Below, in pieces: positions 51,852 through 60,130 of a DNA stretch of 64,000 nucleotides. The position numbers were made by a program, and so were the translations under genes. The stretch covers positions 1,922,001 through 1,986,000 of the forward strand of contig OZ244842.1 of NCBI GenBank assembly GCA_965220835.1. The letters run 5' to 3'. Origin of the DNA: Azophilus sp965220835 (GTDB lineage: Bacteria; Pseudomonadota; Gammaproteobacteria; Pseudomonadales; Azotimanducaceae). Each line of letters begins with the position of its first letter. Within the stretch, counting starts at the first letter, position 1. The notes beneath the pieces are model-generated. The model saw only the letters and a program-made list of their open reading frames with translations. It had not been told where the DNA came from and searched no databases.

Positions 51852-53541
51852 CGCGCCGGACGCCATTCGCATCCAGCTGGTCTGGAACCGGCTGCTGGCC
51901 ATCGTCGAGGAGCAGGCGCAAACCTTGATGCGCACCGCCTTCTCCACCGTCGTGCGGGAGGCTGGGGATCTATCCGCCGGGGTGTTCAACACCCAAGGCG
52001 AAATGCTGGCCCAAGCGGTCACGGGCACGCCCGGCCACGTCAACGCCATGGCGGCTTCGGTGGGCAAGTTCCTCAAGCGCCATCCGTTGGCGAGTTTGGA
52101 GCCGGGCGACGTGCTGCTGACCAACGACCCTTGGGACGGCACCGGCCACCTGAACGACTTCACCGTGGTGACCCCCGTGTTCCGCTCGGGCCAACCGGTG
52201 GGCTTGTTCGCCAGCACCAGCCACATCGCCGACGTCGGCGGTCGAGGCTTCGGGCCGGACGCTTCGCAAGTGTTCGAGGAGGGCCTGAACATCCCCATTG
52301 GCTTCCTCTTTCGGGCCGGGGCGGCGAACGAAACCCTGCTGTCGATCCTCGCCGCCAACGTCCGCGATCCGGTGGTCGCCCAAGGCGACCTGTACTCCCT
52401 GGCCGCTTGCAACGATGCGGGCGGGCGCCAGTTGCTGAACACCCTCGACGACTTTGAACTGCCGGATCTCGACAGCGTGGGCCGCGCCATTCTTGAGACT
52501 TCCGAACGGGCCATGCGCCGCGAGATCGCCGCCCTCCCCGACGGCCGCCACCACTACGAGATGCGGGTGGACGGCTACGACGTGCCGGTGGACTTGCGCG
52601 CCTCGCTGAGCATCGTCGGGGACGCCCTGCGCATCGACTTCGCCGGCACCTCGGGCCTCTCGCCGTTCGGCATCAACGTGCCCTTGGCCTACACCCAAGC
52701 CTACGCCTCCTTCGGCGTCCGCTGCATCGTCGGCAACGACGTCCCCAACAACGCCGGTTCGCTCCGCTGCATTGACGTGAGCGCACCGCCCGGCTGCATC
52801 CTCAACGCCCTGCCTCCGGCAGCGGTCTCCGCCCGCCATGCCATTGGCCAAATGCTGCCGGACGTGGTGCTCGGCTGCCTGGAGCAGGCGCTGCCCGGCC
52901 AGACGCCGGCGGAAGGCGCCTCCTGCATCTGGAACCCGGTGTTTCTTGGCGCCGCCCAAGGCACGCAAGGGAACAATGCCCCCGGCGAAGACTTCGTCAT
53001 CAACCCCATCTTCAACGGCGGCGCCGGCGCCCGCCCCGCCAAGGACGGCCTATCGACCACCGCTTTCCCCAGCGGCGTGCGCACCACGCCCACCGAAGTC
53101 AATGAGGCCACTTCCCCCTTGGTGATTTGGCGCAAGGAGTACCGCCCCGGCTCCGGGGGCGCCGGCCAGTATCGCGGCGGCCACGGCCAGATCATCGAAA
53201 TCGCCCACCGCGACGGCGCCCCCTTCCACATCTCCAAGATGTTCGACCGCATCCGCTTCCCCGCCCGGGGCCGAGCCGGCGGCGAGCCGGGCCAGCCGGG
53301 ACGCGTGTACCTCAAGGACGGCCCGGACCTGCCCGGCAAGGGCAAGGATCTAGTGCCCGCGGGCGCCGTCCTGGTGCTGGAAACCCCTGGCGGCGGCGGG
53401 ATGGGCGATGCGGGTGCGCGGGACCCTAATGCCGTTGAGAAGGACCGGGAAGCTGGATTGGAGGATCCGCGGCCGAGAGATTTGCCATTCACTGAAAGTG
53501 CGCGCACGGACGAGTCTGCACCTCCGCGCGCGACCGATTGA
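51844..53541 (+). CDS. Hydantoinase/oxoprolinase subunit B
   Basis: A 565-residue HyuB-family subunit. LLTNDPWDGTGHLNDFTVVTPVF is the conserved metal-site region, and GGTEP-like NEATSPLVIWRKEYRPGSGGAGQYRGG and VLETPGGGGMGDA are family hallmarks. The ATG overlaps the subunit A stop. The C-terminal 35 residues (after GDAGARDPNAVEKD) are charged and not conserved. It ends just before the parDE operator. Confidence 0.93.
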   Translation: MTDAPDAIRIQLVWNRLLAIVEEQAQTLMRTAFSTVVREAGDLSAGVFNTQGEMLAQAVTGTPGHVNAMAASVGKFLKRHPLASLEPGDVLLTNDPWDGTGHLNDFTVVTPVFRSGQPVGLFASTSHIADVGGRGFGPDASQVFEEGLNIPIGFLFRAGAANETLLSILAANVRDPVVAQGDLYSLAACNDAGGRQLLNTLDDFELPDLDSVGRAILETSERAMRREIAALPDGRHHYEMRVDGYDVPVDLRASLSIVGDALRIDFAGTSGLSPFGINVPLAYTQAYASFGVRCIVGNDVPNNAGSLRCIDVSAPPGCILNALPPAAVSARHAIGQMLPDVVLGCLEQALPGQTPAEGASCIWNPVFLGAAQGTQGNNAPGEDFVINPIFNGGAGARPAKDGLSTTAFPSGVRTTPTEVNEATSPLVIWRKEYRPGSGGAGQYRGGHGQIIEIAHRDGAPFHISKMFDRIRFPARGRAGGEPGQPGRVYLKDGPDLPGKGKDLVPAGAVLVLETPGGGGMGDAGARDPNAVEKDREAGLEDPRPRDLPFTESARTDESAPPRATD

Positions 53542-53542
53542 T

Positions 53543-53567
53543 TGACAATATCTGTCATATATTGTCA
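53543..53567. promoter_or_regulatory. Predicted ParD operator/promoter palindrome
   Basis: TGACAATAT (53543-53551) pairs perfectly with ATATTGTCA (53559-53567), with a 7-bp spacer. A TTGACA -35 hexamer overlaps the left arm (53542-53547). It lies 36 bp upstream of the antitoxin ATG, where ParD-type antitoxins usually bind to repress their own operon. The -10 box is not clear. Confidence 0.6.
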
Positions 53568-53603
53568 TGCTGTACCTGCCGCAAAGACTTAAGGAGGGTT
53601 GCG

Positions 53604-53855
53604 ATGGCAACCATGAACATCTCCGTTCCCGACCCAATGAAAGACTGGGTGCAGGTTCAGATCGATGAAGGAAAATACGCGAGTTCAAGCGACTATGTAC
53701 GGGACTTGATTCGGAAGGATCAAGACCAAAAGGACAAGCTCAGAGCCCTGCAGGCCGCCATAACCTTGGGTCTTGAAAGCGGTGATTCTGGAGAGCTGGA
53801 CATCGAGGCCATTAAGAGGAAATCCAGGCTAATGGCGGGGATTGACTCGTCCTAG
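53604..53855 (+). CDS. parD: ParD-family antitoxin
   Basis: An 83-residue ribbon-helix-helix antitoxin. MNISVPDPMKDWVQVQIDEGKYASSSDYVRDLIR is the family pattern: beta strand, helix, and an SSSDYVRDLIR dimer segment; the C-terminal half is the disordered toxin-binding arm. AAGGAGGG precedes the ATG. The toxin GTG overlaps its stop by 1 bp. Intact here although the toxin is broken. Confidence 0.92.
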   Translation: MATMNISVPDPMKDWVQVQIDEGKYASSSDYVRDLIRKDQDQKDKLRALQAAITLGLESGDSGELDIEAIKRKSRLMAGIDSS

Positions 53856-54309
53856 TGCCTCGCACAACAAAGCAGGCCCAAGCCGAGCAAGACCTGCTTG
53901 ACATCTGGCTGTACACTTTCCAAGCGTGGGGCGCACAACAAGCTGACGCGTACTTGGATGATCTATCTGAGGCTATCTCATTGTTGGCCGAGCAACCACT
54001 GATCTGTCGAGAGCGATTGGAGTTCTCCCCTCCCGTGCGAATCCACCATCACGCTCATCATTTGATTGTCTACCTAGCCCTAGTGTACTGCCCCACAAAT
54101 AAGTGTGATTATTCGTGGCCCTTTTGGCCCCCGGCTGCGTTGCTCCTCCTTGTGTGGGGCCTGCCACACCGCGTCGTCGCGCCTTGCCGGGAGCCAAAAT
54201 GGCCTAGCGACTAAAACCCACTTATTTGTGGGGCAGCACACTAGATGATGGCATCAAAGTTGTCCGCGTGCTGCATGAAAGCATGAACGTCGATGGCCAG
54301 TTGGAATGA
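53855..54309 (+). pseudogene. parE: ParE-family toxin, interrupted by a MITE
   Basis: The frame begins with GTG and reads MPRTTKQAQAEQDLLDIW through HHLIVYLAL as a normal ParE, then enters a 159-bp insertion at 54083 and stops at 54214 in unrelated sequence. After the insertion, 54244-54309 encodes DDGIKVVRVLHESMNVDGQ, the missing ParE C-terminus with its RVLHE motif. Removing the element and one TA copy joins the halves exactly in frame to give a 97-residue toxin, the normal length. The toxin is therefore inactivated by transposition, while the antitoxin is intact. Confidence 0.93.
54083..54241. mobile_element. MITE, probably IS630/Tc1-mariner related
   Basis: A 159-bp element with 23-bp terminal inverted repeats (54083-54105 and 54219-54241; 22 of 23 match; they begin GTGTACTGCCCCACAAATAA and GTGTGCTGCC). 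It is flanked by a TA duplication within CTAG on both sides (54080-54083 and 54241-54244), the target preference of the IS630 family. Internally, TTTTGGCCCCCGG and the complement of CCGGGAGCCAAAA also pair, so the whole element can fold as one hairpin. It has no transposase gene and depends on one elsewhere. Confidence 0.9.
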
Positions 54310-54322
54310 TCTGTGCCTAGCG

Positions 54323-55117
54323 CTACTGAATCTCGTGCACTAAGGGTGCCGGCAGCATGGACATGCCGCCGTCCACCACGAATTCCTGGGCGGTGATGAA
54401 GGCGGACTCGTCGGAGGCCAGGAACACCACCACGTCGGCGATGTTGCCGGCGACGCCGAGCACCGGTGCCTCGACAGGATCAGGCACTTGGGCACCGCTG
54501 GACCCGGCCAGCCCTGCTTCCTCCAGTTGGCGGCCGACGTTGCGCACCATGGGCGTGTCGATGCTGCCGGGATGAATTGAATTGCAGCGAATCCTGTAAC
54601 CCGATTCCAGGCAATGGGCGGCGATTGAGCGGGTGATGCCCTCCACTGCGCCCTTGGCCGCCGCGTAGCCCACAATGCCGCTGTAGGCCAGCTTGGAGGC
54701 CACCGAAGCCATGTTGATGATCGAGCCGCCGCCACTTTCCGCCATCAGCGGGATGGCGCACTGGCTGCCGAGGAAGGTGGCGTCCGCGCTGACCGCAACC
54801 TGCGCCCGGTAGTCCGCGTAGGTCTGGCCTTCAATCGAGCCCGGCAGCACGATGCCCGCGTTGTTGACCAGCACGTGCAGGGCGCCGAACTCCGCCTTGA
54901 TCTCTGCGATGAGCTGCCGCCAACGCGCCTCGTCCGTGACGTCCTGACGCTTGAAGAGGCCGCCGATGTCCTCGGCCACCGCTTGGCCGGCGTTGTCGTC
55001 CACGTCGGTGAGCACCACCTTGGCCCCTTCCGCGGCCAGCGCCCGGGCATCAGCCTCGCCAAGACCCTTGGCACCGCCGGTGACCAGCGCAACCTTGCCT
55101 GCAACACGTCCTGTCAT
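54323..55117 (-). CDS. Short-chain dehydrogenase/reductase (SDR)
   Basis: A 264-residue classical SDR. The nucleotide-binding TGGAKGLG is at residues 13-20, NNAG follows, and the catalytic Ser and Tyr-x3-Lys lie in MASVASKLAYSGIVGYAAAKG. LTDVDDNAG with an aspartate after beta strand 2 points to NAD. The start at 55117 (MTGRVAGKVALVTGG) is chosen over one 30 codons upstream. It is the last gene of the minus-strand catabolic cluster, and its end lies 14 bp from the restored parE stop. Confidence 0.92.
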   Translation of the reverse strand: MTGRVAGKVALVTGGAKGLGEADARALAAEGAKVVLTDVDDNAGQAVAEDIGGLFKRQDVTDEARWRQLIAEIKAEFGALHVLVNNAGIVLPGSIEGQTYADYRAQVAVSADATFLGSQCAIPLMAESGGGSIINMASVASKLAYSGIVGYAAAKGAVEGITRSIAAHCLESGYRIRCNSIHPGSIDTPMVRNVGRQLEEAGLAGSSGAQVPDPVEAPVLGVAGNIADVVVFLASDESAFITAQEFVVDGGMSMLPAPLVHEIQ

Positions 55118-55280
55118 GGGAATAGCTCCAAAAAGGCGAATTAAGCGGTCATCTTGCCAAAGTCGGCGCAGTGCCGACAGCCCCCATTTTGGCGTGCAGC
55201 CGTTCAACCCTCAGCTCAGCGCCATCGATGGAACCGCATGGGCAAGGATGCAAGACCATGCAGCGAAGGCCGGACATCAG

Positions 55281-55340
55281 GCTGCAACACAGGAGAGAAG
55301 GCTGCAACACGGGACGGAAGGCTGCAAAAAAACGGGAAAG
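55281..55340. repeat. Three 20-bp units upstream of the SDR gene
   Basis: GCTGCAACACAGGAGAGAAG and two diverged copies follow each other at exactly 20 bp (55281, 55301, 55321), in the 265-bp gap between the aminotransferase end and the SDR start. Nothing else is seen there. Confidence 0.65.
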
Positions 55341-55382
55341 AAGACGGGAAAATGGCTTGTGACTGCGTCCGAAAACGCCGCG

Positions 55383-56762
55383 TCAGGCGGCGTCGAACAG
55401 GCCCTCCGCCTGCACGTCGGCCAGCGATTGCTGGAACACCTCGATCAGGCGGTCGATCTCCGCCTCGCCGTGGGCGCTGGACAGGAAGGCCCGCTGGGTG
55501 CCGGGCACCAGCACGCCGCGATTCAGGGCGTGCAGGTAGAAGGCCTTCTCCGCCGCGCTGCCGATGGACTTGACGTCGCGCATGGATTCGAGCGGCTCAC
55601 GCTGGAAGAACAGGTGGAACATGCTGCCCACGTGCTTCACCTGGGCCGGAATCTGGTGCGCTTCGGCGAAGGCGTTGACCGCTCCGGCCAGCCGGTCGCC
55701 CGCCGCTTCCAAGTCATCGTAGATCTGCGGATGGTCCTTAAGCCAGCCCACCGCCGCAGCGCCCGCCTCCATGGTGAGGGGATTGCCGGAGAACGTGCCC
55801 CCGGAGAAGATGCCCCGCTCCGCTGCCAAGCCGGAGAACACGTTCATCAGGTCGGCGCGTCCGGCGATGGCGCCGACGGCCAAGCCGCCGCCGAGCACCT
55901 TGCCGTAAGTGGCCAGGTCCGGGGTGACGCCAAAGCGCTGTTGAGCGCCGCCGTAGGCCACCCGGAAGCCGGTGATCACCTCGTCGATGCACAACAAGAC
56001 GCCGTTGGCGCGGCAAACGTCCGCCAGTTCGCGCAGGAACTCGCCCGCTTCCGGTTGGGGGTTGGAGCTTTGCACCCCTTCAACCATCACCAAGGCCAGC
56101 TCATCGCGGTGCTCGCGCACGAGGTCGAAGGCGGCGCGGCGGCGATAGGGGAGCATCAGGTTCAAGCTTTTGAGCGCCTTGGGGATGCCGTGGCCCATGG
56201 GCAGGTGGGCGGGCGCATCCACGGGGCTGGCCGGGTCCGCCACCCACATGCCGTAGTCGTGGGCGCCGTGGTAGCAGCCGTCGAACAGGGCGATGCGCTC
56301 CTTGCCGGAGAAGCCCCGCGCCGCCCGTATGGCGTACAAGGTGGCTTCGGTGCCGGTGTTGCAGAACACCACCCGCTCCGCGCAGGGGCTGGCCTCATGG
56401 AGCAGTTCGGCCAGCTTCATCTGGCTGGTGGTGTGGATGCCAAACATCCAGCCGAGTTCGGCGCGGCCCTTGATGGCTGCCTCGATGGCCGGATGCCGGT
56501 GGCCAAGCATGTGCAAACCGAAGCCGACCGAGGTGTCGATGTAGCGGTTGCCGTCCGCGTCAAAGACGCATGGGCCCTCCCCCCGCTCAATGAAAATGGG
56601 ATGCGGCATCTCCAGATTGGCGGCCAATCCGGAGTTGAGGATCTCCGCCCGCTGCTCGGAGATGCGCTGGGAGGCGGGCGTTTTGGCCAGCAGCTCCGCC
56701 CGTGCCTCGGCAACGGTGCGCGGGGCTTCAGTCAGAGCCACGCGACCGCCATCGCAAGCCAA
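55383..56762 (-). CDS. Class III aminotransferase, GSA-aminomutase-like
   Basis: A 459-residue PLP enzyme. The lysine that binds PLP is in ATYGKVLGGGLAVGA, the cofactor aspartate in LLCIDEVITGFRVAYG, and FCNTGTEATLYAIRAARGF is the conserved phosphate-binding region. It resembles glutamate-1-semialdehyde aminomutase but lies in a catabolic cluster with no heme-biosynthesis genes, so it is more likely an amine or amino-acid transaminase. Start at 56762, which lacks a clear ribosome-binding site; an internal ATG is possible. Confidence 0.9.
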   Translation of the reverse strand: MACDGGRVALTEAPRTVAEARAELLAKTPASQRISEQRAEILNSGLAANLEMPHPIFIERGEGPCVFDADGNRYIDTSVGFGLHMLGHRHPAIEAAIKGRAELGWMFGIHTTSQMKLAELLHEASPCAERVVFCNTGTEATLYAIRAARGFSGKERIALFDGCYHGAHDYGMWVADPASPVDAPAHLPMGHGIPKALKSLNLMLPYRRRAAFDLVREHRDELALVMVEGVQSSNPQPEAGEFLRELADVCRANGVLLCIDEVITGFRVAYGGAQQRFGVTPDLATYGKVLGGGLAVGAIAGRADLMNVFSGLAAERGIFSGGTFSGNPLTMEAGAAAVGWLKDHPQIYDDLEAAGDRLAGAVNAFAEAHQIPAQVKHVGSMFHLFFQREPLESMRDVKSIGSAAEKAFYLHALNRGVLVPGTQRAFLSSAHGEAEIDRLIEVFQQSLADVQAEGLFDAA

Positions 56763-56957
56763 GCAGATTGTCTGACTTAGGTGCTGGAAAACTCATGACT
56801 TATTGAAACAACGACTAGTTCCAATGATGCATAAGTGACTCCACAGAACACGAATGCAACAAAAACAAGGGGTTACAAGCGTCATTCTTCTAAGTCCCGC
56901 AGGCTGCCAGCCTCAATCGAACTGAGACACTGCCCGGCGTGTGCCAAGGAACGCGGC

Positions 56958-57926
56958 CTACTTGCCCGCCAAGCGGTCCACCACCGGTGCGAACGCCTCC
57001 ATGACATCGGCGCCGATGGTGAAGTAGGAGATGCCGAACTGCTCCCGGCGTCGTTCGAGCTCGTCGCAGATGGCGTCCACGCCGCCAAACAGCGCATGGG
57101 GGTGGCGCGCCATGTCCTCCTCGGGCAGGCCGAACATTTGCGCAAACCCGGCCAACACCGGAGAGGGGTCGTCCATCACCATGGTGAAGTAGGCGCCAAT
57201 CTCGATTTCCAGGTCATCGAAGCGCTCGCCGGCCCCCTCCTTGACCCAAGCCAGCTTGCGGCGGGTCTCCTCCTCGGTGGAGGTCTGCACCCCGTCCGGG
57301 CCGATGACGCCGGCGCGGTTGTTGAAATTGAGGCTGACGATGTCCGCCTCCCGGCCGGCCAGGCGCAGCACGCGCGGGCTACCGCCGCCGACCATGATCG
57401 GCGGCTTGGAGACCGGCTTGGGCAAGCCGTCGAAGTCGCGCCAGGCGAGCGTGCCGTTGGCGACGTTGGCGTGGCCTTCGCCGCGGAACGCCTTGACGCC
57501 CTCGATGACGTCCGCCAAACGGTCGATGCGCGTCTTCGGGGGGTCGAAGGTGAGGCCCACCGCCGCGTACTCCTCCTGCAGCCAGCCGGCGCCCAACCCG
57601 AACTCCAGGCGGCCCGAGGACAGCATGTCGATGGTCATGGCGGATTTCACCAACACCACCGGGTTGTGGTAGTCGATGCAAAACACCCGGCAGCCGATGT
57701 GGATGCGCTCAGTCACCGCCGCCGCATAGGCCATCGCCGGAATGGCCGCGAGGTTTTGCACCGGGTGGTTGGTCTTCTCCAGCGCGGGGCCAGGGCCGAG
57801 CAGGTGGTCCGCCAAGTGGAAGGCGGAATAGCCCAGGCGCTCCGCACCCTGCGCCTGCTTGGCCCAGTCGGCGCCGGTCTCGGCGTTGAAGGACTGAACG
57901 CCGAAGCGGAACGGCTTAGCGGGCAT
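56958..57926 (-). CDS. Luciferase-like (LLM-class) flavin/F420 oxidoreductase
   Basis: A 322-residue TIM-barrel oxidoreductase of the bacterial luciferase superfamily (F420-dependent subgroup of the TIGR03621 type). FRFGVQSFNAETGADW at the start and SAFHLADHLLGPGPALE, then LEFGLGAGWLQEEYAAVG and PPIMVGGGSPRVLRLAGREADIV, are the family blocks. Whether it uses F420 or FMN cannot be read; proteobacteria often lack F420, so FMN is likely. Start ATG 57926 is used; a GTG at 57935 is possible. It follows the ThuA-like gene by 15 bp. Confidence 0.88.
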   Translation of the reverse strand: MPAKPFRFGVQSFNAETGADWAKQAQGAERLGYSAFHLADHLLGPGPALEKTNHPVQNLAAIPAMAYAAAVTERIHIGCRVFCIDYHNPVVLVKSAMTIDMLSSGRLEFGLGAGWLQEEYAAVGLTFDPPKTRIDRLADVIEGVKAFRGEGHANVANGTLAWRDFDGLPKPVSKPPIMVGGGSPRVLRLAGREADIVSLNFNNRAGVIGPDGVQTSTEEETRRKLAWVKEGAGERFDDLEIEIGAYFTMVMDDPSPVLAGFAQMFGLPEEDMARHPHALFGGVDAICDELERRREQFGISYFTIGADVMEAFAPVVDRLAGK

Positions 57927-57941
57927 GGGCCGCACCCATGC

Positions 57942-58697
57942 TCAAGCCGCCACCCGGTCCGCGCAGTAGCGGATGCCGCGGCGGAGCAGTTCGTAGTACT
58001 CCTCCCGCTGCCAACTGCCGCGCTCGACCTCCGGGTAGTAGTCCACGATGGGCTGCATGTCGTAGTGGCCCCGGCAGTGGCCGAGATTGAGGTAAAGCAC
58101 CTCGCCCTCGCCCACCCGGTTGATGTAGTACACCGGGCGCGGCTCATCAACGGGCCATTGGTCGTGGACCCAGCCTTGGCACTCGCCGTGGAAGCGGGTT
58201 TCCAGCAACCGGTGCAGGTCACCGTGCACGCGGCACAGGTAGAGCTCATCGTCCGTTTCGAACTCGCTGATGCCCTTGACCAACTCATGCTCCGGATCGG
58301 ACACCGTCACCTTGAACGGATGGATGGGCGGATGGGCCAGGAACTGCGTGCCCAAGGTCTCCATCAACACCGGCGCCGTCTCCGGCGCATCCACCCGGCC
58401 GTCCTCCAGGAACTTCAGGATGGCATTGGTGCCGTGCAGCGCAAACCAGCGCTTGCCGGAGGCGATGAAGTCGCGCAAGGCAACCTGCTCATCCTCCTCC
58501 GGCACCAAGTCGCAGGTGTAGGTGATCAGGAAGTCCGAGGCTTGGATGCCGTCCACGTCGTGGTAGTCCGGGGCCACCTGCACCCGCACCCGCTCATCCT
58601 CCGCCAGCAGCTTCAGCAACTCCAAGCGGGCGTAGTCGATGTCGTGGTACTTGCCCGCCGCCACCATGTACACGTTGACGGTTCGGTGCTCGCTCAT
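57942..58697 (-). CDS. ThuA-like (class I glutamine-amidotransferase fold) protein
   Basis: A 251-residue ThuA-domain protein. VNVYMVAAGKYHDIDYARLELLK starts the fold; FLITYTCDLVPEEDEQ and GKRWFALHGTNAI are the core; VYYINRVGEGEVLYLNLGHCRGH is the ThuA-type C-terminal block. ThuA-like proteins are linked to sugar-derivative oxidation, but this branch sits with SDRs and oxygenases and may be an enzyme or regulator of that pathway. The gene starts 2 bp after the upstream SDR stop. Confidence 0.85.
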   Translation of the reverse strand: MSEHRTVNVYMVAAGKYHDIDYARLELLKLLAEDERVRVQVAPDYHDVDGIQASDFLITYTCDLVPEEDEQVALRDFIASGKRWFALHGTNAILKFLEDGRVDAPETAPVLMETLGTQFLAHPPIHPFKVTVSDPEHELVKGISEFETDDELYLCRVHGDLHRLLETRFHGECQGWVHDQWPVDEPRPVYYINRVGEGEVLYLNLGHCRGHYDMQPIVDYYPEVERGSWQREEYYELLRRGIRYCADRVAA

Positions 58698-58699
58698 CG

Positions 58700-59458
58700 T
58701 CAGAACTGGATGCGCTTGGTGAAGCCACCGTCGATGACGATGTTGGTGCCGTTGGTGTAGGCACCCAAGGGGCTCGCCAGCAAGACAGCCTGGGCGGCCA
58801 CTTCCTCGGCCCGGCCCATGCGCCCCACCGGAATGCCGGCCACGGTGGACTCATAGAAGGGCGTCATGTGCTGCTTGATGTTGTCCCAAGCGCCCCCCTC
58901 GATCATGATCGGGCCGGGGGAGATGGCGTTGACGCGGATGCCCTTGGCACCGGCCTCCTGGGCCAGCGCGCCTGAGTAGTTCAGCAGCGCCGCCTTGATG
59001 GCGTTGTACGAGTGGGGCCCGATGAAGGCTTCCAGCGCCGCCGTGGTGGAGATCACCAGGATGCTGCCGTTGTTGGAATTCTCCAAGTGGGGCATGGCCG
59101 CCTCCACCATGCGCACCGTGCCGAGCATGTCGTGCTCGAAGTTCGAGCGCCAATCCGCTTCCGTTCGGCCATTGCCTCCGGAGACGTTGGAGACGATGTT
59201 GTCGATGCCGCCCAAGGCCTCGGCGGACGCCTCCACCCAGCCTTTCAGCGCATTGCCGTCGCCAACGTCCACCGCCTGGCCAAAGGCTGTCACGCCCTTG
59301 GCGGAGAGCGCCGAAACGGCCTCGTTCACCTGGTCTTCATTGCGGGCGCAGATGGCCACGTTGCAGCCCTCGTCCGCCAGCGCGTCCGCGATGGCCCGGC
59401 CGATGCCGCGGCTGCCGCCGGTGATGAGCGCCTTGTTGCCTTTCAGTTGCAAATCCAT
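58700..59458 (-). CDS. Short-chain dehydrogenase/reductase (SDR)
   Basis: A 252-residue classical SDR. TGGSRGIG at 13-20, the Ser in LVISTTAA and YNAIKAAL as the Tyr-x3-Lys site. IVSNVSGGNGRTE replaces the usual NNAG, a known variant. ICARNEDQVNEA suggests NADP(H). GAGGAGTACACACC precedes the ATG. It heads the SDR-ThuA-LLM run; its leader contains the 13-bp tandem array. Cluster setting suggests oxidation of a hydroxy intermediate. Confidence 0.92.
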   Translation of the reverse strand: MDLQLKGNKALITGGSRGIGRAIADALADEGCNVAICARNEDQVNEAVSALSAKGVTAFGQAVDVGDGNALKGWVEASAEALGGIDNIVSNVSGGNGRTEADWRSNFEHDMLGTVRMVEAAMPHLENSNNGSILVISTTAALEAFIGPHSYNAIKAALLNYSGALAQEAGAKGIRVNAISPGPIMIEGGAWDNIKQHMTPFYESTVAGIPVGRMGRAEEVAAQAVLLASPLGAYTNGTNIVIDGGFTKRIQF

Positions 59459-59537
59459 GGTGTGTACTCCTCAGTGGTTCCAATCAATGCGTTTGGGGTT
59501 GTCGAAAATGGTGTTCAGCAGTGCTTTTCATCGCGTT

Positions 59538-59680
59538 CGGCCATCAAACTTAGCCATCAATTTCGGCCGTCAAGTTCGGTCATCGATTTCGGTCATCAAT
59601 TTCGGTCATCTTTTTCGGTCATCAATTCCGCTAATCAATTCCGCTGATCAGTTCCGCTGTTCAGTTCCGGTCATCAGTTT
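59538..59680. repeat. 13-bp tandem array in the SDR leader
   Basis: Eleven gap-free 13-bp units, consensus CGGTCATCAATTT, occupy 59538-59680, with drift from CGGTC to CGCTG types toward the 3' end. They are followed by about three 15-bp units of a TTGGGAATGTCTGC type (59685-59740). The 310-bp gap 59459-59768 between the Rieske ferredoxin stop and the SDR start is otherwise empty. A 13-bp period cannot be in-frame coding. Confidence 0.88.
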
Positions 59681-59768
59681 TAGCTTGGGAATGTCTGCTC
59701 CAAGAATGTCTGCTTGGGAAATGCTCGCTTCGGGAATGGGGGACTATAAGCGGCACCGGTGGCCGCTT

Positions 59769-60113
59769 TCAATTGAGCGGGCCGAACCGGGGCTTGGGCC
59801 GCTCCTTGGCACCGCTGACGTCCACGTGCACCTTGCCCGCCTCAAGCAGGACCGGAAAGGTGGTGAGTGGGCGGGTGGCCGGCGGCCCCAAGCAGGCGCC
59901 ACTGCGCACGTCGAACAGGCCGCCGTGCAGCGGGCAGCGCAGCCGGTGGCCCCGCAGGGTGCCCACATGCAACGCCTGCCGGGCGTGGCTGCATTGGTCC
60001 TGCAGGGCGTGGAACTGGCCTTCCACTTGGCACACCAACACCTTGACGCCATCCACTTCACAGGCCGCCATCTCCCCCTCGCCGACTGCGGCGATGCTGC
60101 AAACGGGCGTCAC
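59769..60113 (-). CDS. Rieske-type ferredoxin
   Basis: A 114-residue soluble Rieske [2Fe-2S] protein, the electron carrier for the oxygenase just upstream. Ligands are in DQCSHARQAL (C-x-H) and RCPLHGGLFD (C-x-x-H). The fold matches the biphenyl/naphthalene dioxygenase ferredoxin (BphF-like) pattern. It follows the oxygenase alpha gene by 17 bp on the same strand. A longer upstream start is not supported. Confidence 0.93.
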   Translation of the reverse strand: MTPVCSIAAVGEGEMAACEVDGVKVLVCQVEGQFHALQDQCSHARQALHVGTLRGHRLRCPLHGGLFDVRSGACLGPPATRPLTTFPVLLEAGKVHVDVSGAKERPKPRFGPLN

Positions 60114-60130
60114 TCGGGCCTCACTTCAGC

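Noticed and set aside
54083..54214. The C-terminal tail of the open ParE frame as real protein
   Set aside because: These residues are encoded by the MITE; the true C-terminus lies beyond it.
55383..56762. True glutamate-1-semialdehyde aminomutase (hemL)
   Set aside because: The neighbours are catabolic and no other heme-biosynthesis gene is near; the class III fold alone does not prove hemL.
54951..58760. Two open frames of over 600 codons on the plus strand
   Set aside because: Both are antisense to clear aminotransferase, LLM and ThuA-like genes and lack domain patterns.
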